Numbered from the stretch's first letter, positions 23,659 to 33,723 are shown. The stretch is 64,000 bases of DNA from Acidobacteriota bacterium (GCA_016195265.1 JACPZW010000085.1:49996-113995); one strand, 5' to 3'. Notes: generated from the sequence alone by a model not told the origin. Numbers and translations are program-made.

Positions 23659-25865
23659 GTGAGCGCAGTCCGCGACACCAGCGCCGCCATCACGTAACAC
23701 GCGCAGCCGACGAGCATCGCGGCCTGGAAGCCGAGCGTCAGCGCGACGAACACGGTCGTCACCGATCCGACGACCGACATGATGCCGTTCAGGCCCCAGT
23801 AGAACGGCGGCGCCGGCAGCGCCCCGCGGCCCGTGCTCTGCAAGCCGCGCGGAAACGGCATCCCCATCACGAACCCCAGCGGCGCGATCACGATGATCGC
23901 AATCGCGACGCGCCCCGCCAGCGGCAGCGGCAACAGCAGCGGCACCAGCCGCGGCAGCGCGAGGGCTTCAACCGCGCCGAGCACGGCGACGATCAGGCAC
24001 GCCAAGCGCGGCGCCACGCGTCCACTCACGGCACTGCCCACGCCACCGGCGGCCAGCAGCGTGAACAGCAGCACCGAGAGCGTGAAGATCGGATGACCGA
24101 GCAGCAGCGTCAGATGCTGCAACAGCGCCAGCTCGACGGCGATGAAACCGAAGCCGAGCGCCGCGAAGTACACGATCGATGACGCGTACGGCGCCACGCG
24201 CCCGCCTCTCGGCTTGCCGAACGCGGAGAAGACGGCGAGCAGCCCGAGGCTGGGCGCGAGCAGCCAGTTGAACAGCCGTCGCGCAATCTGCTCGGGCATC
24301 CCCCACGGCCGCTCGACCGCGAAATAGAACGGGCTGTCGTCGAACACCGGGCCGACGAGCTTCGGCGAGGCGGCCTCGTACGCCGCCATCGAGGTTTTCC
24401 CGCCAAGCAGATCGTCGAACGGCGGCGGCGCCTGCCGTCCCGGCACGATGAACGGATTCGCCATCGTCCAGTCGGTCACCATCGCGGCGGTTTCGGCCGG
24501 CGTGAACGGACGCTTGCGCAGCATGAACAGCATCTGCGGCGGATCGGCCGGCGAGCTGCGCTTCTCCTTCAGCACGACCGCGCGCTTCGCGGCTTCGTCG
24601 ACGCCGAGCAGCGCGACCGAATTCGAGATGAGGCGCGGGATGTCCATGTCCCAGCGCAGGATCACGAGCACGCCATCGTCGGTGAGGTGGTCGTAGTACG
24701 CCCGGAACGCCTGCGTCGTGTAGAGATAGTTTTCCGACAGCGACAGCCCGCCCGACGCCACCGACGCCCACGAATCGACGAAGCCGAGGAAGATCGTGTC
24801 GAACTTCCGATCGGTCCGGCTGATGAAATTGCGGCCCTCGCTGTAGACGATCTCCACTTCGGGCCGGTTATAGATGTCGCCGGCCCGCTCGCCGTAATGG
24901 CGGACGAACTGGATCATCAGCGGGTTCAGCTCGACGGCGGTCACCGTGCGGCTGCCGGACGCGAGCGCCGCGAGGACGTCGCTGCCGCCGCCGGGACCGA
25001 TGACGAGCGTGTTGCCGCGCGGCGTCAGGCGGAACGGCAGCGCGCGATACGAATCGCGCAGCTCGTGCAGCTCGTCGAGCTTGCCGCTCCACGGCAGGAT
25101 GCTCGTCCACGCGTCCGAGTCGATGTAGAGCCGCGCGAGAAACGGCCCGCCGATGCCTTCAACGGCGTCGATGCGCGAGTACGCGTTCCAGCCGGTCTGC
25201 GCGACGCGCGCGCCGGGGCGCTCTTCCATCTGGCGGCGCATCGCTTTGATGGTGCCCGGGATCACGTGAAAGAGACCCGTCGAGCCGTTCGTCACGGCGG
25301 CCGCCGCCATCACGACGGCGCCGGCGATGCCGGCCAGCCGCACGCGCGGCGACAGACACGCGGCCGCGCACATCGGCGCCGCCGCCGCGATTAACAAGGA
25401 GGCCTCGCCGCCCATCGTCTGGAGCAGTACGGTCACCGTCACGGCGCCGAGCGAGGCGCCGAGCAGATCGGCGAAGTACAGCGAGCCGGCGATCGCGCGG
25501 TGCAGGTCGAAGACGATCGACAGCGCCATCCCGCCGAGGAAGAACGGCACGAGCGGCGCGAGGAAGTACAGCGGCAGCCGGTCGATCTCGAACGGATACC
25601 GCACGAGGATCCACAAGCAGCCGGGAATCGCGAGGGCGTAGAGCAGCGCGAAGGCCGCCGCCTTGTCCATCGTCAGCGGCGACAGCGGCCACGTCCGCTT
25701 CAGGAGGTGGACCGCCAGTCCGCCCAGCCCCCACCCGAGCAGCGCCATCGAGATGACGACGAACGCGAAGTGGTACCAGATGGTGGCGGAGTAGATCCGC
25801 GTGAGACCGATTTCGAAGACGAGGCCAGAGAGCGTGATGAGGAAAACGCCGACGCGCAGCAGCAT
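23655..25865 (-). CDS. Membrane-embedded spermidine synthase-like protein
   Basis: 736 residues. About six to seven N-terminal transmembrane helices (GVFLITLSGLVFEIGLTRIY onward) lead into a soluble SAM-fold domain near 285-440 with TLVIGPGGGSDVLAALASGS, TAVELNP and DTIFLGFVDSW, then a C-terminal set of helices. This is the architecture of bacterial SpeE-like fused-MFS/spermidine-synthase proteins, whose biochemical role is mostly unproven. The acidic residues that bind putrescine in true spermidine synthases are not clearly conserved. GGAGG lies before the ATG. It is followed at once by the ATP-grasp-SET-SET gene, an association worth noting. Confidence 0.82.
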   Translation of the reverse strand: MLLRVGVFLITLSGLVFEIGLTRIYSATIWYHFAFVVISMALLGWGLGGLAVHLLKRTWPLSPLTMDKAAAFALLYALAIPGCLWILVRYPFEIDRLPLYFLAPLVPFFLGGMALSIVFDLHRAIAGSLYFADLLGASLGAVTVTVLLQTMGGEASLLIAAAAPMCAAACLSPRVRLAGIAGAVVMAAAAVTNGSTGLFHVIPGTIKAMRRQMEERPGARVAQTGWNAYSRIDAVEGIGGPFLARLYIDSDAWTSILPWSGKLDELHELRDSYRALPFRLTPRGNTLVIGPGGGSDVLAALASGSRTVTAVELNPLMIQFVRHYGERAGDIYNRPEVEIVYSEGRNFISRTDRKFDTIFLGFVDSWASVASGGLSLSENYLYTTQAFRAYYDHLTDDGVLVILRWDMDIPRLISNSVALLGVDEAAKRAVVLKEKRSSPADPPQMLFMLRKRPFTPAETAAMVTDWTMANPFIVPGRQAPPPFDDLLGGKTSMAAYEAASPKLVGPVFDDSPFYFAVERPWGMPEQIARRLFNWLLAPSLGLLAVFSAFGKPRGGRVAPYASSIVYFAALGFGFIAVELALLQHLTLLLGHPIFTLSVLLFTLLAAGGVGSAVSGRVAPRLACLIVAVLGAVEALALPRLVPLLLPLPLAGRVAIAIIVIAPLGFVMGMPFPRGLQSTGRGALPAPPFYWGLNGIMSVVGSVTTVFVALTLGFQAAMLVGCACYVMAALVSRTALT

Positions 25866-25963
25866 GGGCCTCCAGTTAAGGCCATGCAGCGACGAAGGTC
25901 AATAGAAAGAGGAATCGCGACTCGAATTCAGTAAGGTAGAATCCGCAGCGTCATCAAGCTGCA

Positions 25964-28900
25964 ATGGCGACGTCCCCCTCCAACAAGTGGCGCGACCGGC
26001 TGGCCGTTGCCTCACTCATCGTCGCAACATTGGCACTCTTGCGTGCTACCGTGAACTACACGGTGCCGTTACCCGAGCCGGCGACAATCCTCGCTGTCAC
26101 CCTTCCTATTCTCGTTGCCGTTCTGATTTTGGTCACGGTCGCACGGTGGCGAACATGGGGTTTGGAGGCGCTCGCCCCGAGTAAGGGGGGCTGGCTCATC
26201 AGCCATTCGGCATTGTTTGCCGGTCGTGCCCGTGATGTCGAGCGGATTGTTCACAACTGCGAGACCTCATCCTTTGTCCTGATCGCGGGCGAAGCCGGTG
26301 TTGGAAAATCCGCTCTTTTGGCGGGATGCCTGACAGAAGGCGAGCAGGATGGGTTACTTCAGGCGTTGAGGAAGCGGCGTCATGTCTTTCCGATCCTCGT
26401 CCCGAGTCTTGGCGGCGCAGACGGTGACTGGGTCACCGCGCCAACCGCCGCGGTGGAGGACGCCGTCCGGGCGGCGCTTCAGCAGGAAGTACCGGACGCT
26501 TTCGAGTCCTTCATCGCCGCGAAGGGCAGGGAAGACAAGGATCCGCTGAAATTTCTACGAGCGGTCCTGGACTTGACCGGGCGGAAGCCCTTGCTGCTGA
26601 TGGACCAGGTCGATGACCATGTATTGGCTCACTCCGAACGCTTCATGCGATCCGGCTTCTCGATCACCAACAGCGAGTTGCTGACCAATCCGTTCTGGGC
26701 GGCACTAGACACTCTGCTGAGGAACCGTGCGCTGGTTTGCGTGATGGTCACGCGCGAGCCGCGGCCTGTTGGTCTCGAGTCTCTCACGAAGCTCGGACCA
26801 GGTGCCCAGTCGACAATCGTTCGCCAGTTGGGCATCGCGGAGGCTGAGGAATTGCTTCACGCGATGTCAGTGAAATATGACATGCCATCGACGTGGTTGC
26901 CTCTTGCGAGGCGCGCTGCGGCATACCTCAACCCCGTCCGTCAGGAACCCACGATTCTTCCCATCCGTTTGAAGTACCTGCTTTTGGCCCTACGGGACAG
27001 CGACTCGAGGCGGTTTACCAATTCGCGATTCAGGAAGGTGGAACAGGAGTTCCTGCGGAATCGAGTGCGCGCGGCTTCCAAGAGTGTCCGGCCTCGGGTT
27101 TCTGAGCATGTCGTCGAAACCATGCTATCTCGTCTCGCCGACGCGGAGGCGATCGGGGCGACTATATCCGAGACGATCCTGTTCGCGGATCTGGGAGTTC
27201 AACACGATCGCCTTCGGAGCGTCCTGCTGGATCTCGCGGACTTTCAGATCGTGCGCGAAGCAGGACCGCGATGGCAGCTCAATCATGGCTATCTCTGCGA
27301 GGCCGTATACGCACTGCTGAACACGGATCGCGTGCTGGCACAGCAAGCCAATGACTACCTGACGGCGATGGAAAGCGCGGACGGATGGATCGAATGGTGG
27401 CTGTCGTTACCGCCGCCGCTGGTCCAACTGCGATTGATGGCGGCCCATCTGCGTGGCCGGCTGAACTACGGGCCAAAGAAACTCGTGCTTGCCGGTGCAC
27501 TTCGCCTGGCCTTCAACAGCCTGACTGTCCCGCTGTACGCGCTCGGCCTGTTGGGCTGGCCGTACGTCGACAATCAGTTGGACAGGCGCGCCGAGAGTAT
27601 CGTCAGCGACTTCGACAGCAACAGCGCGCCTGCTCAAATCGATGCCCTCAACAGATTCGAGTCCGAGTGGTTCGTTCAACAACGCGTGCTTCGAAAGTTC
27701 GTCGAGAGACGAAACATCGACTTACTGCAGAGGAACGACCGTTACTTTGAGTACTTCTTCAACGGCCTCTCGCCGCAGAGCCGCGCCAGACTCGGCGAAA
27801 CCACACAGACGTATTGCGACAACGTCGCCAGCTTAGAAGTTCAGCGGCTGCGTACGTGCGGCCTGCTGTTGAAGGTGCTGGGTATGCCGGTGGATCCGTC
27901 GGTGGCCGTCGCCCTGCTTCTCGACGATGGGTTTGCCAACCGCGGATTCGCTGCACAATCAATCTCTCCCGATCGACGCTTGACAGTCTTTGAAAAGATG
28001 CTGCCTCTTGTACGCTCAAGATCCAGCGGATCGCGCCCGACGCCAACGGACGGGCTGTGCACGCTTCTGAAGGGCATGGAGCTGCAGAGCGCACAACTCG
28101 CCATGTCACACGTTATCGCACTGGCTGATGAGCAACGTTCTCGGGAGCTGGTCTCCGAGCTGGGCGTCTGTCGTCCTGAAAGCCTCGAGAGCACCGATCT
28201 CAACGATCTCGCCGAGACGCTCGCCAACCAAATCACGAAGTCGATCTCGCTATCTGCGACTGAGTCGCTGGCCGAACGGTTTCTCACGTTGCCGGCAACG
28301 GCCTATTGGCCCCGCTTCTCACAACAAGTCGCAACCGCGGTAATCGGGAAGACAAGGAAGACTGTATCTCCGGAAGAACGAAGTCGGTATTTCCGTCTCC
28401 TTGGCCGTCTCGCGACGCGTCTGGATGGACCGACAGTCGACAGCGTCTCAGCGCTCGTGACCGCTGACGTCTCGAGGCTTGAGCGGGCACAGGAGTTTCA
28501 ACCGGTCATTCAGCTCTTACTCACCGTCGAGCATCCGGCCCCAAGCCGGGTTGGCGACGTGGTTCGCGAACTGACGAGACGGATCCGCTCGCAGCGGGAC
28601 TCTTCGGTTGCGGCGACCTATGCACAGGTCGGCCAGGAGCTTTCGCCCCTGCTCGGGCAGATCGCTCGATGCGAGATCGCAGGCGCCGTTGTTCTCCGTG
28701 TGGACAATACGATTGGCCCGGACACAACCCTGCTGCTTGAGCGCACTTTGAGGCACATCGACCTAGGATGTCTGTCTGTGCTCCAGCGCGAGCACGTGCT
28801 CCGCCTCCTGATCCGCCTCTACGTGGAAGGCGGCCTCGCCGAAGACCTTCAAATCGACGACGACGTCAAGACATGGTCAGCCGCCCAGAAGGAAGAGACG

Positions 28901-29593
28901 ACGCGCACGACAGCGCGGCAGCTCTTGGATGGGCTTGACGATGCAACCACATCGGGAACCATCGCTAGGCGCCGTCGAATCCTGACGGTTCTCCTGCTGC
29001 AGCCAGCGGGACCCATTGCAGAGGAGGCGTTGCCGCTGGGAGAGCAGCTGGTGTCGAGCATCCAGGCTTCTTCAAGCCCGGTCGATGAGAACGTCGAGAC
29101 GTTGAAGCGTTACCTGGAGCACTTTGGCCCGTTCATCAAGCCGGAGACAAGGCAAAAGTGGACCGGCGCATTTCAACGAGGGCTTACGGACTCGGACGCG
29201 AGGATCTCGCTCATCTGCGCACGATTGCTCATCGCGCTACGCGCATCTGAGCCGATCCCATTGTGGGAGCGCTCGTATCGTCTTTGGCTCCAGTCGTCGA
29301 CGGTGGTTGCCCAGAAGACGTCGACGATGCTTGCCCAGAACGCGCCGGACGACTTCTGGAACCTTGCACCGATGTTGCCCGAGGAACATATCGACCAGGA
29401 TCTGGATCTGCTCCTGCACAGTGGATGGCGCAATACACAGGAAGGCTGCTCCGCAATCCGGCGATTGATTCGACCTTTGACCGCGGCCCGTGTCCGTGAT
29501 TCGGTTGCGAAATGGCCTGGCTGCCAATACGACTTCGGTTTGCTCAAGAGCGCCTTGGCTCGACAGGGAGTGTTCTTCGGGCGTGCCCAATGA
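25964..29593 (+). CDS. Membrane-anchored STAND-type P-loop NTPase
   Basis: 1209 residues. Two transmembrane helices occupy about 14-30 and 41-61. An NTPase domain follows: LFAGRARDVERIV (88-95 region, a typical sensor strand), Walker A GEAGVGKSA (109-117) and Walker B LLLMDQVDD (210-218). A winged-helix-like region lies near 385-430. The remaining 700 residues are helical and resemble degenerate alpha-solenoid repeats. STAND NTPases commonly act as signalling or immune switches that oligomerise on ligand binding. No effector such as a nuclease or TIR is visible. Base composition is noticeably less GC-rich than neighbouring genes, suggesting transfer. Its stop overlaps the next gene's start (ATGA). 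Confidence 0.75.
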   Translation: MATSPSNKWRDRLAVASLIVATLALLRATVNYTVPLPEPATILAVTLPILVAVLILVTVARWRTWGLEALAPSKGGWLISHSALFAGRARDVERIVHNCETSSFVLIAGEAGVGKSALLAGCLTEGEQDGLLQALRKRRHVFPILVPSLGGADGDWVTAPTAAVEDAVRAALQQEVPDAFESFIAAKGREDKDPLKFLRAVLDLTGRKPLLLMDQVDDHVLAHSERFMRSGFSITNSELLTNPFWAALDTLLRNRALVCVMVTREPRPVGLESLTKLGPGAQSTIVRQLGIAEAEELLHAMSVKYDMPSTWLPLARRAAAYLNPVRQEPTILPIRLKYLLLALRDSDSRRFTNSRFRKVEQEFLRNRVRAASKSVRPRVSEHVVETMLSRLADAEAIGATISETILFADLGVQHDRLRSVLLDLADFQIVREAGPRWQLNHGYLCEAVYALLNTDRVLAQQANDYLTAMESADGWIEWWLSLPPPLVQLRLMAAHLRGRLNYGPKKLVLAGALRLAFNSLTVPLYALGLLGWPYVDNQLDRRAESIVSDFDSNSAPAQIDALNRFESEWFVQQRVLRKFVERRNIDLLQRNDRYFEYFFNGLSPQSRARLGETTQTYCDNVASLEVQRLRTCGLLLKVLGMPVDPSVAVALLLDDGFANRGFAAQSISPDRRLTVFEKMLPLVRSRSSGSRPTPTDGLCTLLKGMELQSAQLAMSHVIALADEQRSRELVSELGVCRPESLESTDLNDLAETLANQITKSISLSATESLAERFLTLPATAYWPRFSQQVATAVIGKTRKTVSPEERSRYFRLLGRLATRLDGPTVDSVSALVTADVSRLERAQEFQPVIQLLLTVEHPAPSRVGDVVRELTRRIRSQRDSSVAATYAQVGQELSPLLGQIARCEIAGAVVLRVDNTIGPDTTLLLERTLRHIDLGCLSVLQREHVLRLLIRLYVEGGLAEDLQIDDDVKTWSAAQKEETTRTTARQLLDGLDDATTSGTIARRRRILTVLLLQPAGPIAEEALPLGEQLVSSIQASSSPVDENVETLKRYLEHFGPFIKPETRQKWTGAFQRGLTDSDARISLICARLLIALRASEPIPLWERSYRLWLQSSTVVAQKTSTMLAQNAPDDFWNLAPMLPEEHIDQDLDLLLHSGWRNTQEGCSAIRRLIRPLTAARVRDSVAKWPGCQYDFGLLKSALARQGVFFGRAQ

Positions 29594-31002
29594 AGGCATC
29601 GATCGTTGAGCGAGGAGGCTCGCGCGCGTCGAGGCGGCGGACCCTCCTCTTGTTTCTCGGTGCCGTGGTGACATGCGTTTTCACCAGCCTGCTCGTTGGC
29701 TCTGTCGCGTGGCTCGTCCTGCAGCGGCAGCTCCGAACTCGTGGCGTCGAAATCACGGGCCGCGCACCGCTGTGGTTCGGCACGGGATTCATCGCCAGAG
29801 ACGTTACGCTCCGGCGTCCCGCTGGAGGCCTGGTGTTCGAAGGGGCGGGAAGCCGGCTGTCCGTCTGGTTGTCATGGCGATCCTTGCTGTCGCGTGAGAT
29901 CTTGGTGTCCCTGACACTCGATGGCGCGGTCATCGACATCGTGATGGGCGATCGGCAGCGCCGCGTCCTCGATTACAGCGCTATCAAAGGCCTCAAGACT
30001 GGACGTGTGACTGTCGCGTTCACTCGGGAAGAACTGACGATGAGTCTGAATCGCGTCGATGTCCTCCTTCGTGATGTCGACGGCTCTACTGTGGCGTGGC
30101 TGCGCGACGTTGAGGTGACGTCTGCATTTCGTCCTCAGACAGAGCTGCAAGCGCACGGGCTTCTGCGCGCCGGATTGATCACGTCGGAACCACTGAGGGT
30201 GTCGGGAGTAAGTAACTCGTCCGGGGAAACAGCCGCATCCTTCGCGCTCGAGAACGGCGACCTCCAATTGAGGGACCTGGGTCTCCATTTCACCAAGCGG
30301 GCGACGCTCACCGCATCCGCCAGCGTCGCGATCGCCGATGGTCGATTCACGGTGACAGTGCCCGCACAGCGCGTCGAGTTGCTCGACGTGCTCGCAGGCA
30401 CGACAGAGTCACCGGTAGACTTCGCTGACCTGCCTTCGCAGTTCGAACCGAGCCATGGGCACATTCCTGCCTCACTGCAATTGTCGATTCAAGGAACGGC
30501 ACTTGACAACATCTCCGGGAACGGTGTGATTGAGCTCGACGCAAACGACGCGCCGGACTTCGAACTATTGAGACAGCTGTCGGACAGCATCAGCGTCAAT
30601 GCAACCGCTATCAAGTACGGCGCCGCAACAATCAAGTTGTCGGTACGCGATGGGGTCGCCTCGATAAAGCCAACGGTCTTTCCCTTTGGAGTGGCCGATC
30701 TCTGTATCGGAGGCAGTGTGAGTCGGTCAAGAAACCGGCAAGCCGAAGGCCTCTGGGCTCTGGTCCGAGTGGACGTCAAGGCCAACGCCAGACTGCGCCT
30801 CTCTCAGGAAATTGCCGCTCGGCTGAACGATGGGTTCGGCCGTACAGTGCTGCCAATTCGGTTGGGCGGTTCCAAGGCAAGCCTGGCACTGCCACCAGAT
30901 CTCCTCGAGGAGCTGTTCACGCCGGGTCGTACCTCTGCCGTGCGGGATAAACTGTTGTTTGGTGCGCTGGCGCACTGCTGGCCGACTCCGTCGCCGACCT
31001 AG
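29590..31002 (+). CDS. AsmA-like single-pass membrane protein paired with the STAND NTPase
   Basis: 470 residues from the ATG at 29590, which overlaps the preceding stop in ATGA. A basic N-terminus precedes one transmembrane helix (LLLFLGAVVTCVFTSLLVGS, about 20-40). The large non-cytoplasmic part opens with VEITGRAPLWFGTGFIARDV and LDGAVIDIVMG, which resembles the start of AsmA/TamB-like beta-groove proteins involved in lipid or envelope traffic. Assignment to that superfamily is tentative. It shares the lower GC of its partner, and the overlap indicates an obligate two-gene unit. Confidence 0.65.
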   Translation: MKASIVERGGSRASRRRTLLLFLGAVVTCVFTSLLVGSVAWLVLQRQLRTRGVEITGRAPLWFGTGFIARDVTLRRPAGGLVFEGAGSRLSVWLSWRSLLSREILVSLTLDGAVIDIVMGDRQRRVLDYSAIKGLKTGRVTVAFTREELTMSLNRVDVLLRDVDGSTVAWLRDVEVTSAFRPQTELQAHGLLRAGLITSEPLRVSGVSNSSGETAASFALENGDLQLRDLGLHFTKRATLTASASVAIADGRFTVTVPAQRVELLDVLAGTTESPVDFADLPSQFEPSHGHIPASLQLSIQGTALDNISGNGVIELDANDAPDFELLRQLSDSISVNATAIKYGAATIKLSVRDGVASIKPTVFPFGVADLCIGGSVSRSRNRQAEGLWALVRVDVKANARLRLSQEIAARLNDGFGRTVLPIRLGGSKASLALPPDLLEELFTPGRTSAVRDKLLFGALAHCWPTPSPT

Positions 31003-31056
31003 CAGCCGCGGCGTTCAGCCCTATCTTTCGCGTTGGCCTCGGCTTGGTCCGCCACT

Positions 31057-32325
31057 CTATTGCGAGTGGCCGCGCGCGGCGATCGGCCACACGACTTCGA
31101 CCTTGTCCTTCCGCGTGCCGTAGATCTGGTCGTACTCGTTCACGGCCGGGTCGCAATGCGGCACGATCAGCTCGAGCGTGTCGCCCACCGTGTACGTCTT
31201 GGTCGCCATTTCGTAGCGGATCGAGCCGAACTCGTCCGATCCGGCGTTGTACGAGAATCCCTTTTCGCCGATCACGATCGCATCGGGCTTGTTCAGCGTC
31301 AGCGCCTTCGCGCCCGCGTCGGTCGTCAGGCGGCCGGGGAAGTACGTGTTCAGCACAGTGGTCATCACGGTCAGCGACGGCACGAAGTCCGTGTACAGCT
31401 CCTCGTTGCTCTCGCCGCCGATTTCAAGATACTGCGCGTCCATGAAGATGTAGCTGCCCACCTGCAGGTCAGTGAAGCCGGGCACGCGCGTCATGATGTT
31501 GTAGGTGCCCGTCCCGCCGCCGCTGAAGATCTCCGTGTTCAGGCCGGACTTCTTCATCATCTCGAACGTCTGCACCGACGGCTCGTAGTTCTTCAGCGAA
31601 CGCTCCGCGCGCGTCTTGAATCCCTTGATGTGCTGCGCGCCGCCGTCGTAGCTGATCATCCCGCGCAGTTTCAGGTTTGGAAGTTTGTCCACGAGCTGCG
31701 CCAGCGCGAGCGCCTGCTCGCCCGCCGGAACGCCCGAGCGCGTGCCGACGGCGACGTCGATCACGACGTCGGCGACGATGCCGGCTTCCTTCGCGGCGTC
31801 GTTGAGATCGCGCGCGTTCGGCGCGTAGTCCACCGCCTGGATGAAGTTCTTGTTCGCCTTGCGGATCTTCATCGCGCGGCGAATCTTGTTCGCCGTCACG
31901 TTGCTCGTCGTCATGAGGATCTTGTCGATGCCGCCGACGAACAGCGCCTCGGCTTCGCTGACCTTCGCGGTGCAGATGCCGATCGCGCCGGACGCGAGCT
32001 GCAGCTTGGCGATCGCCGGGCACTTGTGCGTCTTGGCGTGGGGACGTGTCGCCACACCCGTCGACGCGAGCTTCGCTTTCATGGTCTTGAGGTTCTGGTC
32101 GAGCTTGTCGAGGTCCACGCACAGCGCGGGCGTGTCGAGCTCCCACTTGGAGACGCCGACGCCCATCACGGTGTCCACGGTCTTCGCCCGCATCTCCGCG
32201 CCGGTGTACCCGGTGGCTTTCTTCGGCGCCATCGCGGCCATTCCGGACATCCCAGATATTCCAATCATGGCTCCCGCTCCCGCCGTCTGCAGAAATCCCC
32301 GCCGCGACACTGGTGATGGTTTCAT
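31057..32325 (-). CDS. Tat-exported D-threonine aldolase/alanine racemase-fold PLP enzyme
   Basis: 422 residues from the ATG at 32325, preceded by AAAGGGG. The Tat signal is SRRGFLQ (Arg8-Arg9). The catalytic part is the COG3616 fold: RPHAKTHK with the PLP lysine Lys98, GTRSGVPAGEQALAL, FSGGGTGTYN and a C-terminal metal-binding VPHCDPAVNEYDQIYG. Family members cleave D-threonine or dehydrate D-serine with PLP and a divalent metal. The Tat signal implies that it folds with PLP in the cytoplasm and acts in the periplasm on D-amino acids. Confidence 0.88.
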   Translation of the reverse strand: MKPSPVSRRGFLQTAGAGAMIGISGMSGMAAMAPKKATGYTGAEMRAKTVDTVMGVGVSKWELDTPALCVDLDKLDQNLKTMKAKLASTGVATRPHAKTHKCPAIAKLQLASGAIGICTAKVSEAEALFVGGIDKILMTTSNVTANKIRRAMKIRKANKNFIQAVDYAPNARDLNDAAKEAGIVADVVIDVAVGTRSGVPAGEQALALAQLVDKLPNLKLRGMISYDGGAQHIKGFKTRAERSLKNYEPSVQTFEMMKKSGLNTEIFSGGGTGTYNIMTRVPGFTDLQVGSYIFMDAQYLEIGGESNEELYTDFVPSLTVMTTVLNTYFPGRLTTDAGAKALTLNKPDAIVIGEKGFSYNAGSDEFGSIRYEMATKTYTVGDTLELIVPHCDPAVNEYDQIYGTRKDKVEVVWPIAARGHSQ

Positions 32326-32524
32326 CGCGCGCCCCTTTCGCAGCGCTGCCCATGGTAGCCGAAAGCCGGTGCCGGCTGACGGGTTACCGGCGGCCTCCGT
32401 GCCGAAACAGCGGGTTTTCGCACGCGCGGCGCGCCGAAGCCCTTGCGCACCTGCCTTTTTCGGCGGTACTGCCTTTGCTCCGTGATATGTGTGCGGCGGT
32501 CCGGGCGACCGCGCCGGAGGATTT

Positions 32525-32977
32525 ATGACGACCGTCACCGTGTCCAGCCACATTGCGGCACCGGTGGAGCACGTGTTCGGACTGTTCACGGACATCGAGC
32601 ACGCGTCGGCGCATGTCGGCGGCATCAAGAAGATCGAGATGCTGACGCCTGGCCGCTTCGAGCTCGGCACCCGCTGGCGCGAAACGCGCAACGTGCTCGG
32701 GCGCCTCGACAGCGCCGAGATGGAAGTGACCGCATTCGAGAGAAATCGGACCTATACCCTCACGCATCACAAAGGCGGCGTCGGTATCGAGACGGTGTTC
32801 ACGTTCGAGCCGTCGGGCGACGGGACCAATGTGACGCTGGCGTTCACGCTCGAAACGGCCGGGCTCCCGCCCGGCCTGCTGACGCCGGTCAGCTGGGCCA
32901 TCGCGGGCAAGGTGCGCGACGTGCTCATGCGCGACCTCGTCGACTTGAAGAAGTCGGTCGAAGCCTACGTGCACTGA
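32525..32977 (+). CDS. SRPBCC-family protein
   Basis: 150 residues. GGAGG lies 6 bases before the ATG, which fixes the start; the longer frame to 32489 lacks this. VTVSSHIAAPVEHVFGLFTD is the classic opening of the START/SRPBCC helix-grip fold, which forms a hydrophobic ligand pocket. The rest fits one domain (GTRWRETRNVLGR, ETVFTFEPSGDGTNVTLAFT). The function is likely polyketide-cyclase-like or hydrophobic ligand binding; the ligand is unknown. It is divergent from the D-amino-acid enzyme across 199 bases. Confidence 0.85.
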   Translation: MTTVTVSSHIAAPVEHVFGLFTDIEHASAHVGGIKKIEMLTPGRFELGTRWRETRNVLGRLDSAEMEVTAFERNRTYTLTHHKGGVGIETVFTFEPSGDGTNVTLAFTLETAGLPPGLLTPVSWAIAGKVRDVLMRDLVDLKKSVEAYVH

Positions 32978-33084
32978 CGCGCCCTGTGCGTCTCGTGCGT
33001 CTCGTGCGCCTTGGTGCGCGGGCGTTGCGTTTTGACTGGAACGGCGGCATTCTTACCGTCTGCGTCATTCCAGGGAGGTCCGCA

Positions 33085-33705
33085 ATGCGCACGCTGTTCG
33101 CAGGCGTTTCCGTTCTTCTCGTGGCGCTGACCGCGCCGTCGCGCGCCGCCGACCCGAATTGGCACATCACCGCGACCGTCGCCGAGAGCTGCAGCTGCAC
33201 GGTGTCGTGCCCGTGCAATTTCGGCGGGAAACCGAACGTCAATCCGTGCGAGGGCAACCGTCTGATCGCCATCAAGTCGGGCCACTACGAGAATACCGAC
33301 GTGAGCGGCGTCTCGTTTCTCGTCACGTTCACGATGGGCAGCTGGTCGAAGATCTACGTGACCGACAAGGTGAGCGATCAGCAGATGAAGGCCGTCGAGG
33401 CGCTCCTGCCGATCGCCTTCGCCGGCTTCCACCGCGGGATGCTGTCGCTCTCGAAGGCGCCGATCACGATGGACCTCACCGAGAAGCGCGTCCGGTTCTC
33501 AGGCCCCGAGTCGTTGGTCGATATGGAAGTGATGCGCGGGTTCGACGGCAAGTCGGTGAAGATTCTCAACCTGCCGAACCCGGCCTACCAGGATTACACG
33601 CAGTACAAATCAGTCACGCACACGCATACGGCGGCGGACCATCCGTTCAGTCACTCCGGCACGAACGGCTTCACGTCGACGATGGACGTGGGGAGCAAGC
33701 CGTAG
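33085..33705 (+). CDS. Secreted DUF1326-like protein with Cys cluster
   Basis: 206 residues. GGGAGG lies before the ATG and a signal peptide follows (MRTLFAGVSVLLVALTAPSR). ESCSCTVSCPCNFGG gives a C-x-C-x3-C-x-C cluster, typical of the DUF1326 family, and another Cys follows at NPCEG. The rest is a beta-rich domain (VSFLVTFTMGSWSKIYVTDK). Metal binding by the Cys cluster is plausible but unproven. The long open frame upstream overlaps the SRPBCC gene out of frame and is not used. Confidence 0.8.
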   Translation: MRTLFAGVSVLLVALTAPSRAADPNWHITATVAESCSCTVSCPCNFGGKPNVNPCEGNRLIAIKSGHYENTDVSGVSFLVTFTMGSWSKIYVTDKVSDQQMKAVEALLPIAFAGFHRGMLSLSKAPITMDLTEKRVRFSGPESLVDMEVMRGFDGKSVKILNLPNPAYQDYTQYKSVTHTHTAADHPFSHSGTNGFTSTMDVGSKP

Positions 33706-33723
33706 ACTGACGAAGAGGAATTC

